DNA of 64,000 nucleotides from JAAYCI01 sp964370045 (GCA_964370045.1 CAYJGZ010000003.1:77769-141768), one strand, 5' to 3'; counted from the stretch's first letter, positions 1 to 7,849 are shown. Program-made: numbers and translations. Notes: generated from the sequence alone by a model not told the origin.

Positions 1-258
1 CAGCTGCGTGCAGGCTACAGCGTATGCGACCGCATCGGGCATGTAAACAACAGCAATTACGCCGACTTTGTGTGCGACCACCTGCCCTTTGAGCGCCTGC
101 AAAGCGCACTGCCCCAAAGGATGGTCTTCTTATACCGAAGCGAAATTGTCGCAAACAGTAGCTTTTCACTGCTGGGCAGCTGTATCAGCGAGGGCGGATA
201 CTACTTTTTAGGCGAGCAAAACGACATCAAAAATTTTGAAGCGTACGCAGAATTTTAG
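1..258 (+). CDS. Acyl-ACP thioesterase, C-terminal part (5' end outside window)
   Basis: The reading frame is open from base 1 to the TAG at 256-258 and gives about 85 residues. Near its start is the hot-dog fold signature D-R-I-G-H-V-N-N-x-x-Y, typical of the second domain of acyl-ACP thioesterases, which release free fatty acids from acyl carrier protein in the cytoplasm. The acidic, aromatic-rich tail after it also fits that family. Only the C-terminal third is visible, so the catalytic half and the start cannot be judged. A hairpin terminator follows 36 bases downstream. A different hot-dog thioesterase is the main alternative. Confidence 0.75.
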   Translation, partial: QLRAGYSVCDRIGHVNNSNYADFVCDHLPFERLQSALPQRMVFLYRSEIVANSSFSLLGSCISEGGYYFLGEQNDIKNFEAYAEF

Positions 259-293
259 CGACATCTGTTATCGCTCAAACCAACCATACACGC

Positions 294-336
294 AAAAAAA
301 CTTTCCGTGCAACCACAATGTGCGGAAAGTTTTTTA
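294..336. terminator. Bidirectional intrinsic terminator
   Basis: An 8-bp stem (ACTTTCCG with CGGAAAGT) is flanked by an A-run on the left and a T-run on the right. It can therefore stop the thioesterase transcript on the plus strand and the aroD transcript on the minus strand. The rest of the gap up to 514 is AT-rich and shows no gene. Confidence 0.75.
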
Positions 337-514
337 TGTGCAGTTATTGCAATATATCCATCTACACGGATGTAATGTATTGTTTTTTTATCATTGTATA
401 GACATGTCTTTAATTTTCTCGTCCAAGTGCATTTATTGCACTGTTATAACAAAATTCAATGTTATTTATTCGCAATATTATGTTATTTTATCCGTATTCA
501 CTCTATTAAACATC

Positions 515-1276
515 TTACGCTTCGCCGTACACCAGAGAAAGTACATCCGCAAGCTTTGCGGCAGGTATCTGCCCGGGAGCGGATGCCTTTTCAAGGCTGG
601 CGAACGTAATCGCAGAGCCAAAATGTCCTGCGCACACACGGCTGAATGCCCCCACATCCCCCATGGAGATTGCTATGCAGGGATGGCTTGTGTGGCGTGC
701 GTATGCGCCTGCCGCACTTAATAGTGCAAGCACATCATCCGCATCTTTGGGCATCACCGCAATCTTGGGTAAATCGGCGCTTAGGCTGTGCATGTGGCAC
801 AGCGTGTTAAACATCTCCTCCATGCTCGGCGTATCCTCAAACATGTGAGCAGACAGCAATGTTTTCAGCCCTGCCATCTGCGCCTGCTGTAACAGGTCCA
901 GCACCATGCCCTCGCCGCAGGACAGCTCAATATCTATAAGGTCTGCGCCGCCAGCCTCAATAGCGGCTGTACAAATACGCCTGTACTCCTTTAGGGTAAG
1001 CGAAAGCCGCCCGCCCTCCCGCTCGCTGCGCAGTGTGAACAAAATGGGCATATCACAGAGCGTTGCACGCAGCATCTTCAGCGCCGACACAATGCTCTGC
1101 TCCTGCGCTATATCCTCAAAGAAATCCGCACGCCATTCAATTAGCTGTGCTCCGCTATCAGCGGCAAGCACCGCCTCTTTCAAAAGCGCCTGCAAGCTTT
1201 CGCCCATTAGCGGCACGCATATTTTAGGTATACCCGTGCCAATCTCTACCCCACGCACATTAAGTATATTATTCAT
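515..1276 (-). CDS. aroD: 3-dehydroquinate dehydratase, type I
   Basis: This 253-residue protein has the usual type I AroD length. The enzyme dehydrates 3-dehydroquinate to 3-dehydroshikimate in the shikimate pathway through a Schiff base. The active-site set is complete: E47 and R49 in EWRADFF, R83 in TLRSEREGG, His144 in LLSAHMF, the Schiff-base Lys171 in PKIAVMPK, R213 in FSRVCAG and Q236 near the end. The ATG at 1276 has AGGAG six bases upstream. The gene lies 64 bases after the DUF512 radical-SAM gene on the same strand. No other aromatic biosynthesis gene is in view. Confidence 0.95.
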   Translation of the reverse strand: MNNILNVRGVEIGTGIPKICVPLMGESLQALLKEAVLAADSGAQLIEWRADFFEDIAQEQSIVSALKMLRATLCDMPILFTLRSEREGGRLSLTLKEYRRICTAAIEAGGADLIDIELSCGEGMVLDLLQQAQMAGLKTLLSAHMFEDTPSMEEMFNTLCHMHSLSADLPKIAVMPKDADDVLALLSAAGAYARHTSHPCIAISMGDVGAFSRVCAGHFGSAITFASLEKASAPGQIPAAKLADVLSLVYGEA

Positions 1277-1340
1277 GAAAATCTCCTGTTTGTATAGTCA
1301 CTTAATTGAAAAGCAAATGCACCGTGCCACAAAGACACGC

Positions 1341-2651
1341 TTATTTCTGCCCCTCAAGTGCGCACAGTAGCGCCTGTGCCCCTTCATCCAGCACCTTTAC
1401 CTCTACGCCTAATGCGGCGGCAATGTCCTCAGGGGATACATCGTCCAGCAATATGTCCCCCTCTGCACGCAGTACATCCTTGGGCAGCAAAAGACGGCCA
1501 CTCTTCATTCGCCCCTTTAGCTGTGCGATGATGTCCCGCCCTGTCAAAAGCCCCGTCACGGTGACACCATGCCCGAAAAAGTCATTCCTTATCTCCTGCA
1601 CATTCAGCGTTATTCCGATGTTTTTTTGTTCAAGTAGGCTTGCCAGCCTGCGCATTAGGGGTGCTGCCAAGCTTCCGCACACCACATCCGCACACACAGG
1701 CGTTGCAGGGCGCTGTATCTCGCTTAGCTCCTGCTCAAACTCATCGCAAAACAGCCGCCACATGCCCACACCGTTTTCAAGCTGTGGGTATCCATCGTAA
1801 AATTCAGCGGGCGGCACATCTCTTCCGCTTAACAAAAACCACTCGTCCGATGGATATACAAGCCTTACACCCTCGGCACTGCGCTTTGCGAAGCTATCCC
1901 CAAAGCCCAGCATAATATCAAGCTGCTCTTTGGCGCTTTGCTCTGTGTAGCTTTCAAGCTTGTGCAAGCCCTCTCGGTGCTTTGTCAGCCCCACGGGCAC
2001 CGCCGCAACGCTCCTTACCACAGGATGTAGTGCCGCCAGCCACTCAAGGCTTTTTTGCAGCTCAGCCCCGTCATTTACGCCGCTGCACAGCACCAGCTGA
2101 ACGTTCATCTCTATGCCTGCCTTTGCAAGCCGTGGGATAATTTCAAGGCATTTGCCCGCATTTTTGTTGTGCATCATCTGCGTGCGCAGGGCAGGGTTTA
2201 CGGTGTGCACGCTGATGTTCACCGGCGAAAAGCGCATTTTTATGATGCGCTCAACCTCCCGCTCGGAGAGGTTTGTCAGCGTTATATAGTTGCCGAATAA
2301 AAAGCCCAGCCGCTCGTCGTCATCCTTAAAGTAGAGCGAGGGGCGCATACCCTTTGGCAACTGGTCCACAAAGCAGAAGATACATCGGTTTTTGCAGGCG
2401 TGCTGTGCATCTATGAGGTATGTGTCAAACTCACACCCAAGCGGCTCATACTCCTTTTTTTGCACGGCTATGGTGCGCATGGCATCTCCCACCTGTAGCT
2501 GTAAGCTAAGCTGTGCGGCGGACGAGTAAAACTCATAGTCAAGCCCATCACAAATGGGGTTGTTGTTGATACAGCACAGGCGCATTCCCTCGCGCACCCC
2601 TGCCTTTTGCGCCGGGCTGTGCGGCGATACGGCTTTTATAAGCACCGCCAT
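1341..2651 (-). CDS. DUF512 radical-SAM protein with N-terminal PDZ domain
   Basis: This 436-residue protein belongs to the DUF512 family. Residues 1-60 form a PDZ-like domain. Residues 86-93 carry the CxxxCxxC cluster (C86, C90, C93, followed by FVDQ), which would bind a [4Fe-4S] cluster and S-adenosylmethionine. A TIM-barrel-like part and the DUF512 region follow. Homologues are widespread in Clostridia and cyanobacteria, usually next to the GTPase gene der; that neighbour is absent here. The substrate is unknown. The ATG at 2651 has GGAGG eight bases upstream. Confidence 0.9.
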   Translation of the reverse strand: MAVLIKAVSPHSPAQKAGVREGMRLCCINNNPICDGLDYEFYSSAAQLSLQLQVGDAMRTIAVQKKEYEPLGCEFDTYLIDAQHACKNRCIFCFVDQLPKGMRPSLYFKDDDERLGFLFGNYITLTNLSEREVERIIKMRFSPVNISVHTVNPALRTQMMHNKNAGKCLEIIPRLAKAGIEMNVQLVLCSGVNDGAELQKSLEWLAALHPVVRSVAAVPVGLTKHREGLHKLESYTEQSAKEQLDIMLGFGDSFAKRSAEGVRLVYPSDEWFLLSGRDVPPAEFYDGYPQLENGVGMWRLFCDEFEQELSEIQRPATPVCADVVCGSLAAPLMRRLASLLEQKNIGITLNVQEIRNDFFGHGVTVTGLLTGRDIIAQLKGRMKSGRLLLPKDVLRAEGDILLDDVSPEDIAAALGVEVKVLDEGAQALLCALEGQK

Positions 2652-2702
2652 TTGAAGAGCCTCCTTAAATGGTATTTACCCAAAACAACACCTTTTACAC
2701 AG

Positions 2703-2736
2703 AGAAAAAGCGCAGGGAACGTTGTGTCCCCTGCGC
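2703..2736 (-). terminator. Terminator of the yceD-rpmF operon
   Basis: On the minus strand, 8-bp arms GCGCAGGG/CCCTGCGC are followed by a T-rich tail (TTTTTCTC). It lies 12 bases after the rpmF stop codon. Confidence 0.85.
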
Positions 2737-2747
2737 CGCAGGCATAT

Positions 2748-2933
2748 TTATGCCTCCTTTTGCTTGACTATCTCTCTGCCCTTGTAAAAGCCGCAGCTTC
2801 CGCAAGTGCGGTGTGGCACAGTGTAAGAGCCACACTGTGTGCATGTTACCAGCGTGGGAGCATCCAACTTCCAAACGTTGGAGCGCCTTTTGTCACGCCT
2901 TGCCTGGGAATGTTTACGCTTTGGTACCGCCAT
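2748..2933 (-). CDS. rpmF: 50S ribosomal protein L32, zinc-binding form
   Basis: This 61-residue basic protein starts MAVPKRKHSQARRDKRR, the L32 signature. Four cysteines (C31, C34, C44, C47) make a zinc ribbon, so this is the zinc-dependent form. It is part of the large ribosomal subunit. It follows yceD at 114 bases, the standard order in bacteria. The gap between them holds three small inverted repeats and no gene. AGGAGG precedes the ATG by seven bases. A strong terminator follows. Confidence 0.97.
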   Translation of the reverse strand: MAVPKRKHSQARRDKRRSNVWKLDAPTLVTCTQCGSYTVPHRTCGSCGFYKGREIVKQKEA

Positions 2934-3047
2934 GATAGCACCTCCTCATAAAGGTCTTGGGCTTTTGGCCCGTGGTTCTCGGCACTTAAAAGTGCCGCTC
3001 TCGTATTATCGCATATTTCAGCGGCAAATGCCGCACTGAAAACATCT

Positions 3048-3554
3048 TTACTGCCCCTCGTCATCCTGCGCTGTCAGCAAGTCCCTAAGCACCTGCAAGC
3101 GTGGGTCGCACTCGGGCTCCTGTGTACACTTGCACACCGTCTTGGACTTGCCACACTGCGCGCACAGCCCTGCGCAATCTTCATCGCACAATATTGCTTG
3201 CGGGCTTTCCATCACTATCTCACCGTAAGCAAGCTCACGCAAGTCCAGCATTCCATCGGGTGTGAGCGGTAACTCGGGAAATGGATTTTGCAAATCCTGC
3301 TGTCTTAGGACATATTCTTTGTCGATTCGCAAAGTATAACACGCATCCGAAAGGCAACGTGAACACTCGGCGCTTAGCGGCGCTGTAACGCTTACAATTA
3401 TGCGCACAACACCATGCTCGGGTGTAGCTTTCCAGCATAGGCTTGCTTGCTGCTGTACCGAAAACCCGCAAAAATCCTCGCCCGAAAAGTCAAACACCTG
3501 CTCGCCGCTTGCGGCTTTTGCCTGCGGATGAAGCAGCCCCTGCACATCTAACAA
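3048..3554 (-). CDS. yceD: DUF177/YceD family protein
   Basis: YceD proteins are linked to 23S rRNA accumulation and are encoded just before rpmF, as here. Conserved cysteine pairs are visible: CSRC in the middle, and a C-terminal cluster with CDEDCAGLCAQCG followed by C-K-C. The protein ends with the usual DPR-LQVLRDLL stretch. An upstream GTG at 3563 overlaps the GAGGAG ribosome-binding site and cannot use it. The TTG at 3554 lies eight bases after that site and is the better start, giving 168 residues. The upstream leader contains a palindromic element (3569-3734) and a consensus promoter (3769-3797). Confidence 0.88.
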   Translation of the reverse strand: MLDVQGLLHPQAKAASGEQVFDFSGEDFCGFSVQQQASLCWKATPEHGVVRIIVSVTAPLSAECSRCLSDACYTLRIDKEYVLRQQDLQNPFPELPLTPDGMLDLRELAYGEIVMESPQAILCDEDCAGLCAQCGKSKTVCKCTQEPECDPRLQVLRDLLTAQDDEGQ

Positions 3555-3568
3555 ACACAGCACTCCTC

Positions 3569-3734
3569 GTAGTACCTTGTGTAATCTAAAAGTTTACAAT
3601 AGATATCGAGATATTTTTGTTCAAAACAAGGCGGAGGAATGAGGAATACTGTGTGTATTCCGATTGACGACAACGTAGTTTTGGGCAAAAACAACCGACA
3701 GATATGTAAAGTTTTAGGTTTCACACGGTAGTAG
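3569..3734. repeat. MITE-like palindromic element in the yceD leader
   Basis: Imperfect 27-bp terminal inverted repeats (about 21 of 27 positions match) bound a 166-bp segment with no coding capacity. At its centre is a GGAATAC/GTATTCC hairpin between ACAAGGCGG and GACAACGTAGT. The same central architecture (ACAAGGCGA ... hairpin ... GACTACGTAGT) occurs in the element at 49115-49273, so both belong to one dispersed family. The left end touches the yceD ribosome-binding site, and the whole element lies downstream of the operon promoter. It should therefore be transcribed as a long hairpin in the 5' UTR. Confidence 0.65.
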
Positions 3735-3768
3735 GGTATTGGTGGTGGTATCAAGAGTAGCAACGATT

Positions 3769-3797
3769 ATTATATATAATAACAGGCTTAATGTCAA
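3769..3797 (-). promoter_or_regulatory. Consensus sigma-A promoter for yceD-rpmF
   Basis: On the minus strand TTGACA (3792-3797) and TATAAT (3769-3774) are separated by exactly 17 bases, a perfect consensus. Predicted initiation near 3762 gives a leader of about 200 nt running through the palindromic element. Confidence 0.8.
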
Positions 3798-4109
3798 GGT
3801 GTTATCGGCTACTTGTTACTATGTTTTTGTAGGATTGTCAAACATATTGGACAGAGAGGCAATAAGAAGCTACAAGAAAAAGCCATCGAGGAATTGCAAT
3901 TCAATGTGGCAAAATGTTTTACCATCTTGAATTCGTTATCCGCTCGCGCACGCTCCATTACCCCCACATCAAAATTTTTTAAGCGTGAGTTTAGCGCAAA
4001 CTTAATTTCTTTTCTGTTTGTTACCTTAGATAACTATACATCTTATCTTGTTTACTACACATTTCCCATCACAACTTCACAAAAAAGTATTACTATCCTG
4101 TTAGAAACA
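3798..4109. other. Gap with no recognised gene
   Basis: This AT-rich stretch lies between the divergent yceD and RiPP promoters. A plus-strand open frame from 3813 (111 codons) has no ribosome-binding site and matches nothing I know; part of it (G-N-K-K-L-Q-E-K-A-I-E-E-L) looks helical and could be a decayed remnant. Nothing else stands out. Confidence 0.4.
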
Positions 4110-4138
4110 TTTACACAGGCAACATTCATTGTTATCAT
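4110..4138 (+). promoter_or_regulatory. Putative promoter of the RiPP precursor gene
   Basis: TTTACA (4110-4115) and TATCAT (4133-4138) are 17 bases apart, and the -10 has an upstream TGn extension. Initiation near 4145 would leave a leader of about 40 nt before the precursor start. Confidence 0.55.
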
Positions 4139-4186
4139 AAACATGTAGTAAGTTTCCAAAAGAAAATTATCAAGGAGATACTTAAA

Positions 4187-4333
4187 ATGAAAAAGTGGAA
4201 CACACCCGAAATAGATGTCTTGAACATCGCCGAAACTGCACAGGGCACCGTAGACCCCTGCCCCGATATGTACGACAAAGGCTCTTTCAACGGACCCGGC
4301 AGCACCCCTACAACGCAAGGCATCTGCAGCTAA
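4187..4333 (+). CDS. Lasso-peptide-like RiPP precursor
   Basis: A 48-codon gene preceded by AAGGAGA. The N-terminal half reads W-x-x-P-E-I-x-x-L ... E-T-A, which fits the YxxPxL...T leader pattern that lasso-peptide recognition domains bind. The C-terminal half is rich in Gly, Pro, Thr and Asp, with Cys25 and Cys47. If the core starts at Gly20, Asp27 is its residue 8. If it starts at Gln19, Thr17 sits at the -2 position expected of lasso leaders and Asp27 is residue 9. Both give a ring size known for lasso peptides, and one Cys in the ring plus one near the C-terminus could form a ring-tail disulfide. The next gene is an asparagine-synthetase homologue of the lasso-cyclase kind. The family assignment is inference. 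Confidence 0.7.
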   Translation: MKKWNTPEIDVLNIAETAQGTVDPCPDMYDKGSFNGPGSTPTTQGICS

Positions 4334-4356
4334 CAAAACCGAATAATGTGGTATAA

Positions 4357-4393
4357 TATAGAGGCATTGTGTATATAATGCCTCTATATTTTT
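4357..4393 (+). terminator. Hairpin between RiPP precursor and cyclase genes
   Basis: A perfect 12-bp stem with an 8-nt loop is followed by TTTTTG. It sits 23 bases after the precursor stop and 20 before the cyclase start. It probably attenuates read-through, so that precursor RNA exceeds cyclase RNA. An extended -10 motif (TGG-TATAAT, 4349-4357) lies at its left edge and might instead start a separate cyclase transcript. Confidence 0.75.
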
Positions 4394-4412
4394 GTTTGTG
4401 TAAGGAGAATGT

Positions 4413-6347
4413 ATGTCTGCTATTTGGGGTGCCGTCGACTTAGATAATGCCGAAATAAATAGTGATATTGCCGCCTCTATGCAAAAAGCACTGAAAAAGT
4501 ACAGGATAGACCGCTATGCCTTTGAGCACGAAAAAAACGCCGTAATGGGCTGTGGCATACAGTATACCCGCAAAAGCTCCGTAAAGGAGCGCCTGCCCTT
4601 TTCGGACGACGGTTTGCTGTTTACCGCAGACGGAATGCTGGACAACCGCTTGGAAGTCGCCGAAAAATTAGGCATATCCCCCCTGCCGCCCGATGGTGAG
4701 CTATTTTACTTAGCGTTCAAAAAATGGGGTGTAGAGGTCAACGAGCACCTGCGGGGGGCTTATTCCTTTGCGGCATACGACAAGGCAAATAACAAGCTCC
4801 TGCTTTCTGTTGACCATGTGTCAAACCGAGTGCTGTATTACTGCAAAGAGGGTAGCACCGTTTATTTTGGCACAAGCCTTGACAGCATAGTGAATGCTCT
4901 ACCGAACGAGCACGGCGTGAGCGAAGTGTGGATAACCGAGTTTTTATCCACCAAATTCATCTCTAACCTACAAGAAACCTGCACCACCCCCTATGCAGGC
5001 ATCAGGTTGCTCCCCCCTGCGAGCTTGCTTGTTTTTTCAGCGGACGTGGTTGAAAGCAGGACGTTTTGGCAACCACACTTTACCGCAAGTGATAAAAGGC
5101 CGGATGCCGAGGTATTTGCGGAGTTGCGGAATATTTTTGATAAATCCGTCGCCGAGGTAACGGACGACGTAGAAAAAACCGCCATACTATTAAGCAGTGG
5201 CATGGACTCCACCACAGTGGGCGCCGCCGCCGCATTCCATTTGAAAAAGCACAAAAAAAAGCTCTACAGCTACACCTCTGTGCCCACACCACAGTACAAG
5301 GGCAAAAACAATCACCTTTTTGCAGTGGATGAATCAGGGCTTGTGAAACAGCTTTGTGAGATGCACAAAAATATTGAACCTACGTTTTTTTCTGGCGAAG
5401 GAAACAATTCGCTCACCTTCATTGACGACTCTCTTCACCACTTGGAAAACCCGTTCAAAAGCGCAATCAACCTAACATGGCTGTACCCCTTGAACAAGCA
5501 GATAGGCGAAGAGGGATGCACCGTTTTATTAAACGGCAGTGCGGGAAATATCACTATATCTTTCGGCACTGTGCTGCACTATGCTACCACCTTAATGTAC
5601 GCAAGAAAAAGACCTCTCAAGGCGATATGCGCCCTGTTGCGCCAGGCAAAAAGGTACAACTACTCAAGAAAGCTATCCGTCAAATCGTGGCTCGAAAGCA
5701 CCTTCCCAAGATACGCCGGAAAGAGCATAAAAAGAATCAAAAACGCTGAAAACTACAACGTAATTGCGAGCAAAGAGCTTTTCCAAAAGCACGATATATC
5801 AAATAAACTCATCCAGAAAGAGCTATACGCAGGCGCGCGAAACACTTTTGAGTACAACCGGCAACGCCGCACCATGATGAGCGCCGACTCCCTGCTGTCA
5901 AAGGGCGTCTACGAGACAAAAATGAGCCTCATGAGCGGTGCTTTTTCAAGGGATATTACAAGGGACAAGCGGATATGTGAGCTTTGTTTTTCGCAGCCGC
6001 TGGAGCGCTTTGCAAAGTTTGAAAAGGGCACGAAAGAGTTTGCCACACGGCGCATGATAGCGGGTGCTTTTAGCGATATTCTGCCCAAAAAGCTTGCGGA
6101 AAACGTCATGACCTTTGGCGTGCAAAGCGCCGACTGGACGTTTCGGTTGAGAGAAAACTATTCCGACGTAGTAAAAACATTTGAAGAAACTTTTTTTGAT
6201 GAGCGGATAGCGCATTATCTCAACAAAGAGCACATCAGCGAGCTTATAGCCCTCTCAAAAACGGACGATGCAGAGGGCAACGCCGCACTCATGGAGCTTG
6301 TTTGCAACTTTTCCGCCGCAAAGTTTTTGATAAATCATTGTGAATAG
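4413..6347 (+). CDS. Asparagine-synthetase-like RiPP (lasso) cyclase
   Basis: This 644-residue protein has an N-terminal Ntn-hydrolase-like domain (about 1-200) and a C-terminal ATP-pyrophosphatase domain. It begins MSAIWG: Cys2, the glutaminase nucleophile of true AsnB, is replaced by Ser, so glutamine hydrolysis is not expected. The PP-loop is present as SSGMDST near residue 260. The usual GxGGDE segment is replaced by NGSAGNITIS near residue 373. Lasso cyclases share these traits; they activate an Asp/Glu side chain with ATP and join it to the core N-terminus. The adjacent precursor supports that role. No RiPP recognition element or transglutaminase-like leader protease gene is in the window. 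The ATG at 4413 has AAGGAG five bases upstream. Confidence 0.75.
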   Translation: MSAIWGAVDLDNAEINSDIAASMQKALKKYRIDRYAFEHEKNAVMGCGIQYTRKSSVKERLPFSDDGLLFTADGMLDNRLEVAEKLGISPLPPDGELFYLAFKKWGVEVNEHLRGAYSFAAYDKANNKLLLSVDHVSNRVLYYCKEGSTVYFGTSLDSIVNALPNEHGVSEVWITEFLSTKFISNLQETCTTPYAGIRLLPPASLLVFSADVVESRTFWQPHFTASDKRPDAEVFAELRNIFDKSVAEVTDDVEKTAILLSSGMDSTTVGAAAAFHLKKHKKKLYSYTSVPTPQYKGKNNHLFAVDESGLVKQLCEMHKNIEPTFFSGEGNNSLTFIDDSLHHLENPFKSAINLTWLYPLNKQIGEEGCTVLLNGSAGNITISFGTVLHYATTLMYARKRPLKAICALLRQAKRYNYSRKLSVKSWLESTFPRYAGKSIKRIKNAENYNVIASKELFQKHDISNKLIQKELYAGARNTFEYNRQRRTMMSADSLLSKGVYETKMSLMSGAFSRDITRDKRICELCFSQPLERFAKFEKGTKEFATRRMIAGAFSDILPKKLAENVMTFGVQSADWTFRLRENYSDVVKTFEETFFDERIAHYLNKEHISELIALSKTDDAEGNAALMELVCNFSAAKFLINHCE

Positions 6348-6355
6348 CCACAAGG

Positions 6356-6393
6356 AAAAGCTCACACCTCTTGTATGAGATGTGAGCTTTTTT
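6356..6393. terminator. Convergent terminator
   Basis: Eleven-bp arms (AAAAGCTCACA/TGTGAGCTTTT) are followed by a T-run on the plus strand and, through the upstream A-run, a T-run on the minus strand. It serves both the cyclase gene and the convergent SnoaL gene. Confidence 0.8.
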
Positions 6394-6407
6394 AATGCAA
6401 ATACTCT

Positions 6408-7421
6408 CTAATAAACGTTCCGAATATCCTCTGCCCTCTTAAAAATATTAAGCCCTTGCTCATTGAGCCAGTAGGGAATGTCGATAAAGCACCAGTTTTC
6501 CGAAATTTTGCCATCCTTGACATAGTAAATGTCAATATCACCACGCATACGCACATCCTTGTTGCCACCGGGCATACCCAGCCAGCCACCTTCGGGATTT
6601 GTCTGCAAGCTGGTGAAGTAGGTGGCAAACGCACCCTCCGCAAAGTAAGCGTTTATCTTGTTAAATGTGGTGTCGGGCAGTGCATCGCAGAAGGGATGGT
6701 GGTGATGATTTTGATAGCCCTTAATAGTGTAGCCTGCGCCCTCGCCGCACGGGCCGTACCATATCATATCCTCCGCCCAGGTGCGCTGCAAGAGTTTGTA
6801 CGTCTCCTCCTTGTCGGTGATGTTCTGCACAAACAAATCTTCCAGCTCATCATTCATCTGCTTTACTATTCTGAAAGTTTCCTTCGATTCTTCGGGGTTT
6901 GCATCCTCAAACAGAAGGCCGTTGTGGTCACGGGGGCCGGGGTACACAAAGTAGTTGCCCAGCATGGGTGTGAGCGGATAAACGCCCGCCTCCATCATAA
7001 AGCCCACCAAATCAAGGAACAGCGCCGTGTGCACAATTTTGCCGTTTTCCACGCGGCTGTATTCACAGTACTGTAGGTGCTGCATTTTATTCGTGTGGCG
7101 AATGCCCAGAAAATCCTTGTTGAAAACGCCCATGAACTGCCCCATGCTCATAACCCAGGTGATGCCATCCAGCGCAACACCTGCGATGAATACATCCTGA
7201 CGACGCTGCATAAAATACATGGATTCTTTCAGCGGCTGCCAAAAGTCCTCCGCTACGGCTTTAGGCCCATTTTTGTCCATGAAGGGGAAGGGTCCTTCCC
7301 AAAAATAATCTTCCGACATAAACTCTGCCAATACATCCTTGCACTCCTCTGGCTTGCAACGCTCGAGCTTGTCGAAATACTCTCTCACAATTTTTTTCTC
7401 GGTTTGAAATCCTGTTGCCAT
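6408..7421 (-). CDS. Tandem SnoaL-like (NTF2-fold) protein
   Basis: This 337-residue soluble protein appears to contain two NTF2-like/SnoaL-like domains, about residues 10-165 and 185-330. Each has the W-x-G-P motif (YFWEGPFPF; MIWYGPCGEG), an F/Y-rich pocket and a closing x-D-G-K-I or E-N-G-K-I strand. Family members include polyketide cyclases, dehydratases and many proteins of unknown role; no substrate can be assigned. AGGAGGG precedes the ATG at 7421. It is a single-gene unit converging on the RiPP cyclase, and nothing shows that the two are functionally linked. Confidence 0.7.
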   Translation of the reverse strand: MATGFQTEKKIVREYFDKLERCKPEECKDVLAEFMSEDYFWEGPFPFMDKNGPKAVAEDFWQPLKESMYFMQRRQDVFIAGVALDGITWVMSMGQFMGVFNKDFLGIRHTNKMQHLQYCEYSRVENGKIVHTALFLDLVGFMMEAGVYPLTPMLGNYFVYPGPRDHNGLLFEDANPEESKETFRIVKQMNDELEDLFVQNITDKEETYKLLQRTWAEDMIWYGPCGEGAGYTIKGYQNHHHHPFCDALPDTTFNKINAYFAEGAFATYFTSLQTNPEGGWLGMPGGNKDVRMRGDIDIYYVKDGKISENWCFIDIPYWLNEQGLNIFKRAEDIRNVY

Positions 7422-7470
7422 AGCAAAATCCCTCCTGATAATTTATATAATCAATCCAATTAAAAGCCGA

Positions 7471-7504
7471 TATGCCAAAATGATAGCGTTGTCATTTTGG
7501 CATA
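7471..7504. repeat. 13-bp inverted repeat
   Basis: A perfect 13-bp inverted repeat (TATGCCAAAATGA and its complement, 8-nt spacer) lies 50 bases upstream of the SnoaL gene. No T-run follows on either strand, so it is not a standard terminator. It could be an operator or part of the neighbouring dispersed repeat. Confidence 0.5.
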
Positions 7505-7518
7505 AAACAAAACCCCAC

Positions 7519-7631
7519 GGGAGTGGACACATAGAGATAATTCAGAATACGCTGGGCGCAAGAAGAAGGCGCTATATCCCCCACCTGCGGCGGGAGATAT
7601 AGCGAATAAATCACCACATTTGGACACTCCC
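7519..7631. repeat. Dispersed hairpin repeat, copy 1
   Basis: The ends are GGGAGTG (7519) and CACTCCC (7631). The core hairpin begins GCGCTATATCCCCC and ends GGGAGATATAGC. The stretch GCAAGAAGAAGGCGCTATAT recurs with one change in the copy near 14530. The remaining gap from 7632 to 7849 is AT-rich with no gene. Confidence 0.65.
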
Positions 7632-7849
7632 AATCCCACCAAAAACCGCAAACAAACATGTACTTTTCTACAAAAAACCACCACATTCGCTTTCACAGTT
7701 TTCATGATACACTAAAAATTTCCTTGTGTAAATCTATTTTACCCCAAAAAACGACATTGAGTCTCACAAAAATTTTGCCGCATATTTGTGCATTAAGGCA
7801 ATAACGCACAATATCGCTTTAATATCTTTTATGTCTGCAAGCACAAATT

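Noticed and set aside
236..721. 161-codon plus-strand frame
   Set aside because: It runs across the terminator and then antisense through aroD, with no ribosome-binding site and no protein-like composition.
3548..3763. 71-codon minus-strand frame upstream of yceD
   Set aside because: It lies inside the palindromic element and its repeats, and it ends in the yceD leader; it is not protein-like.
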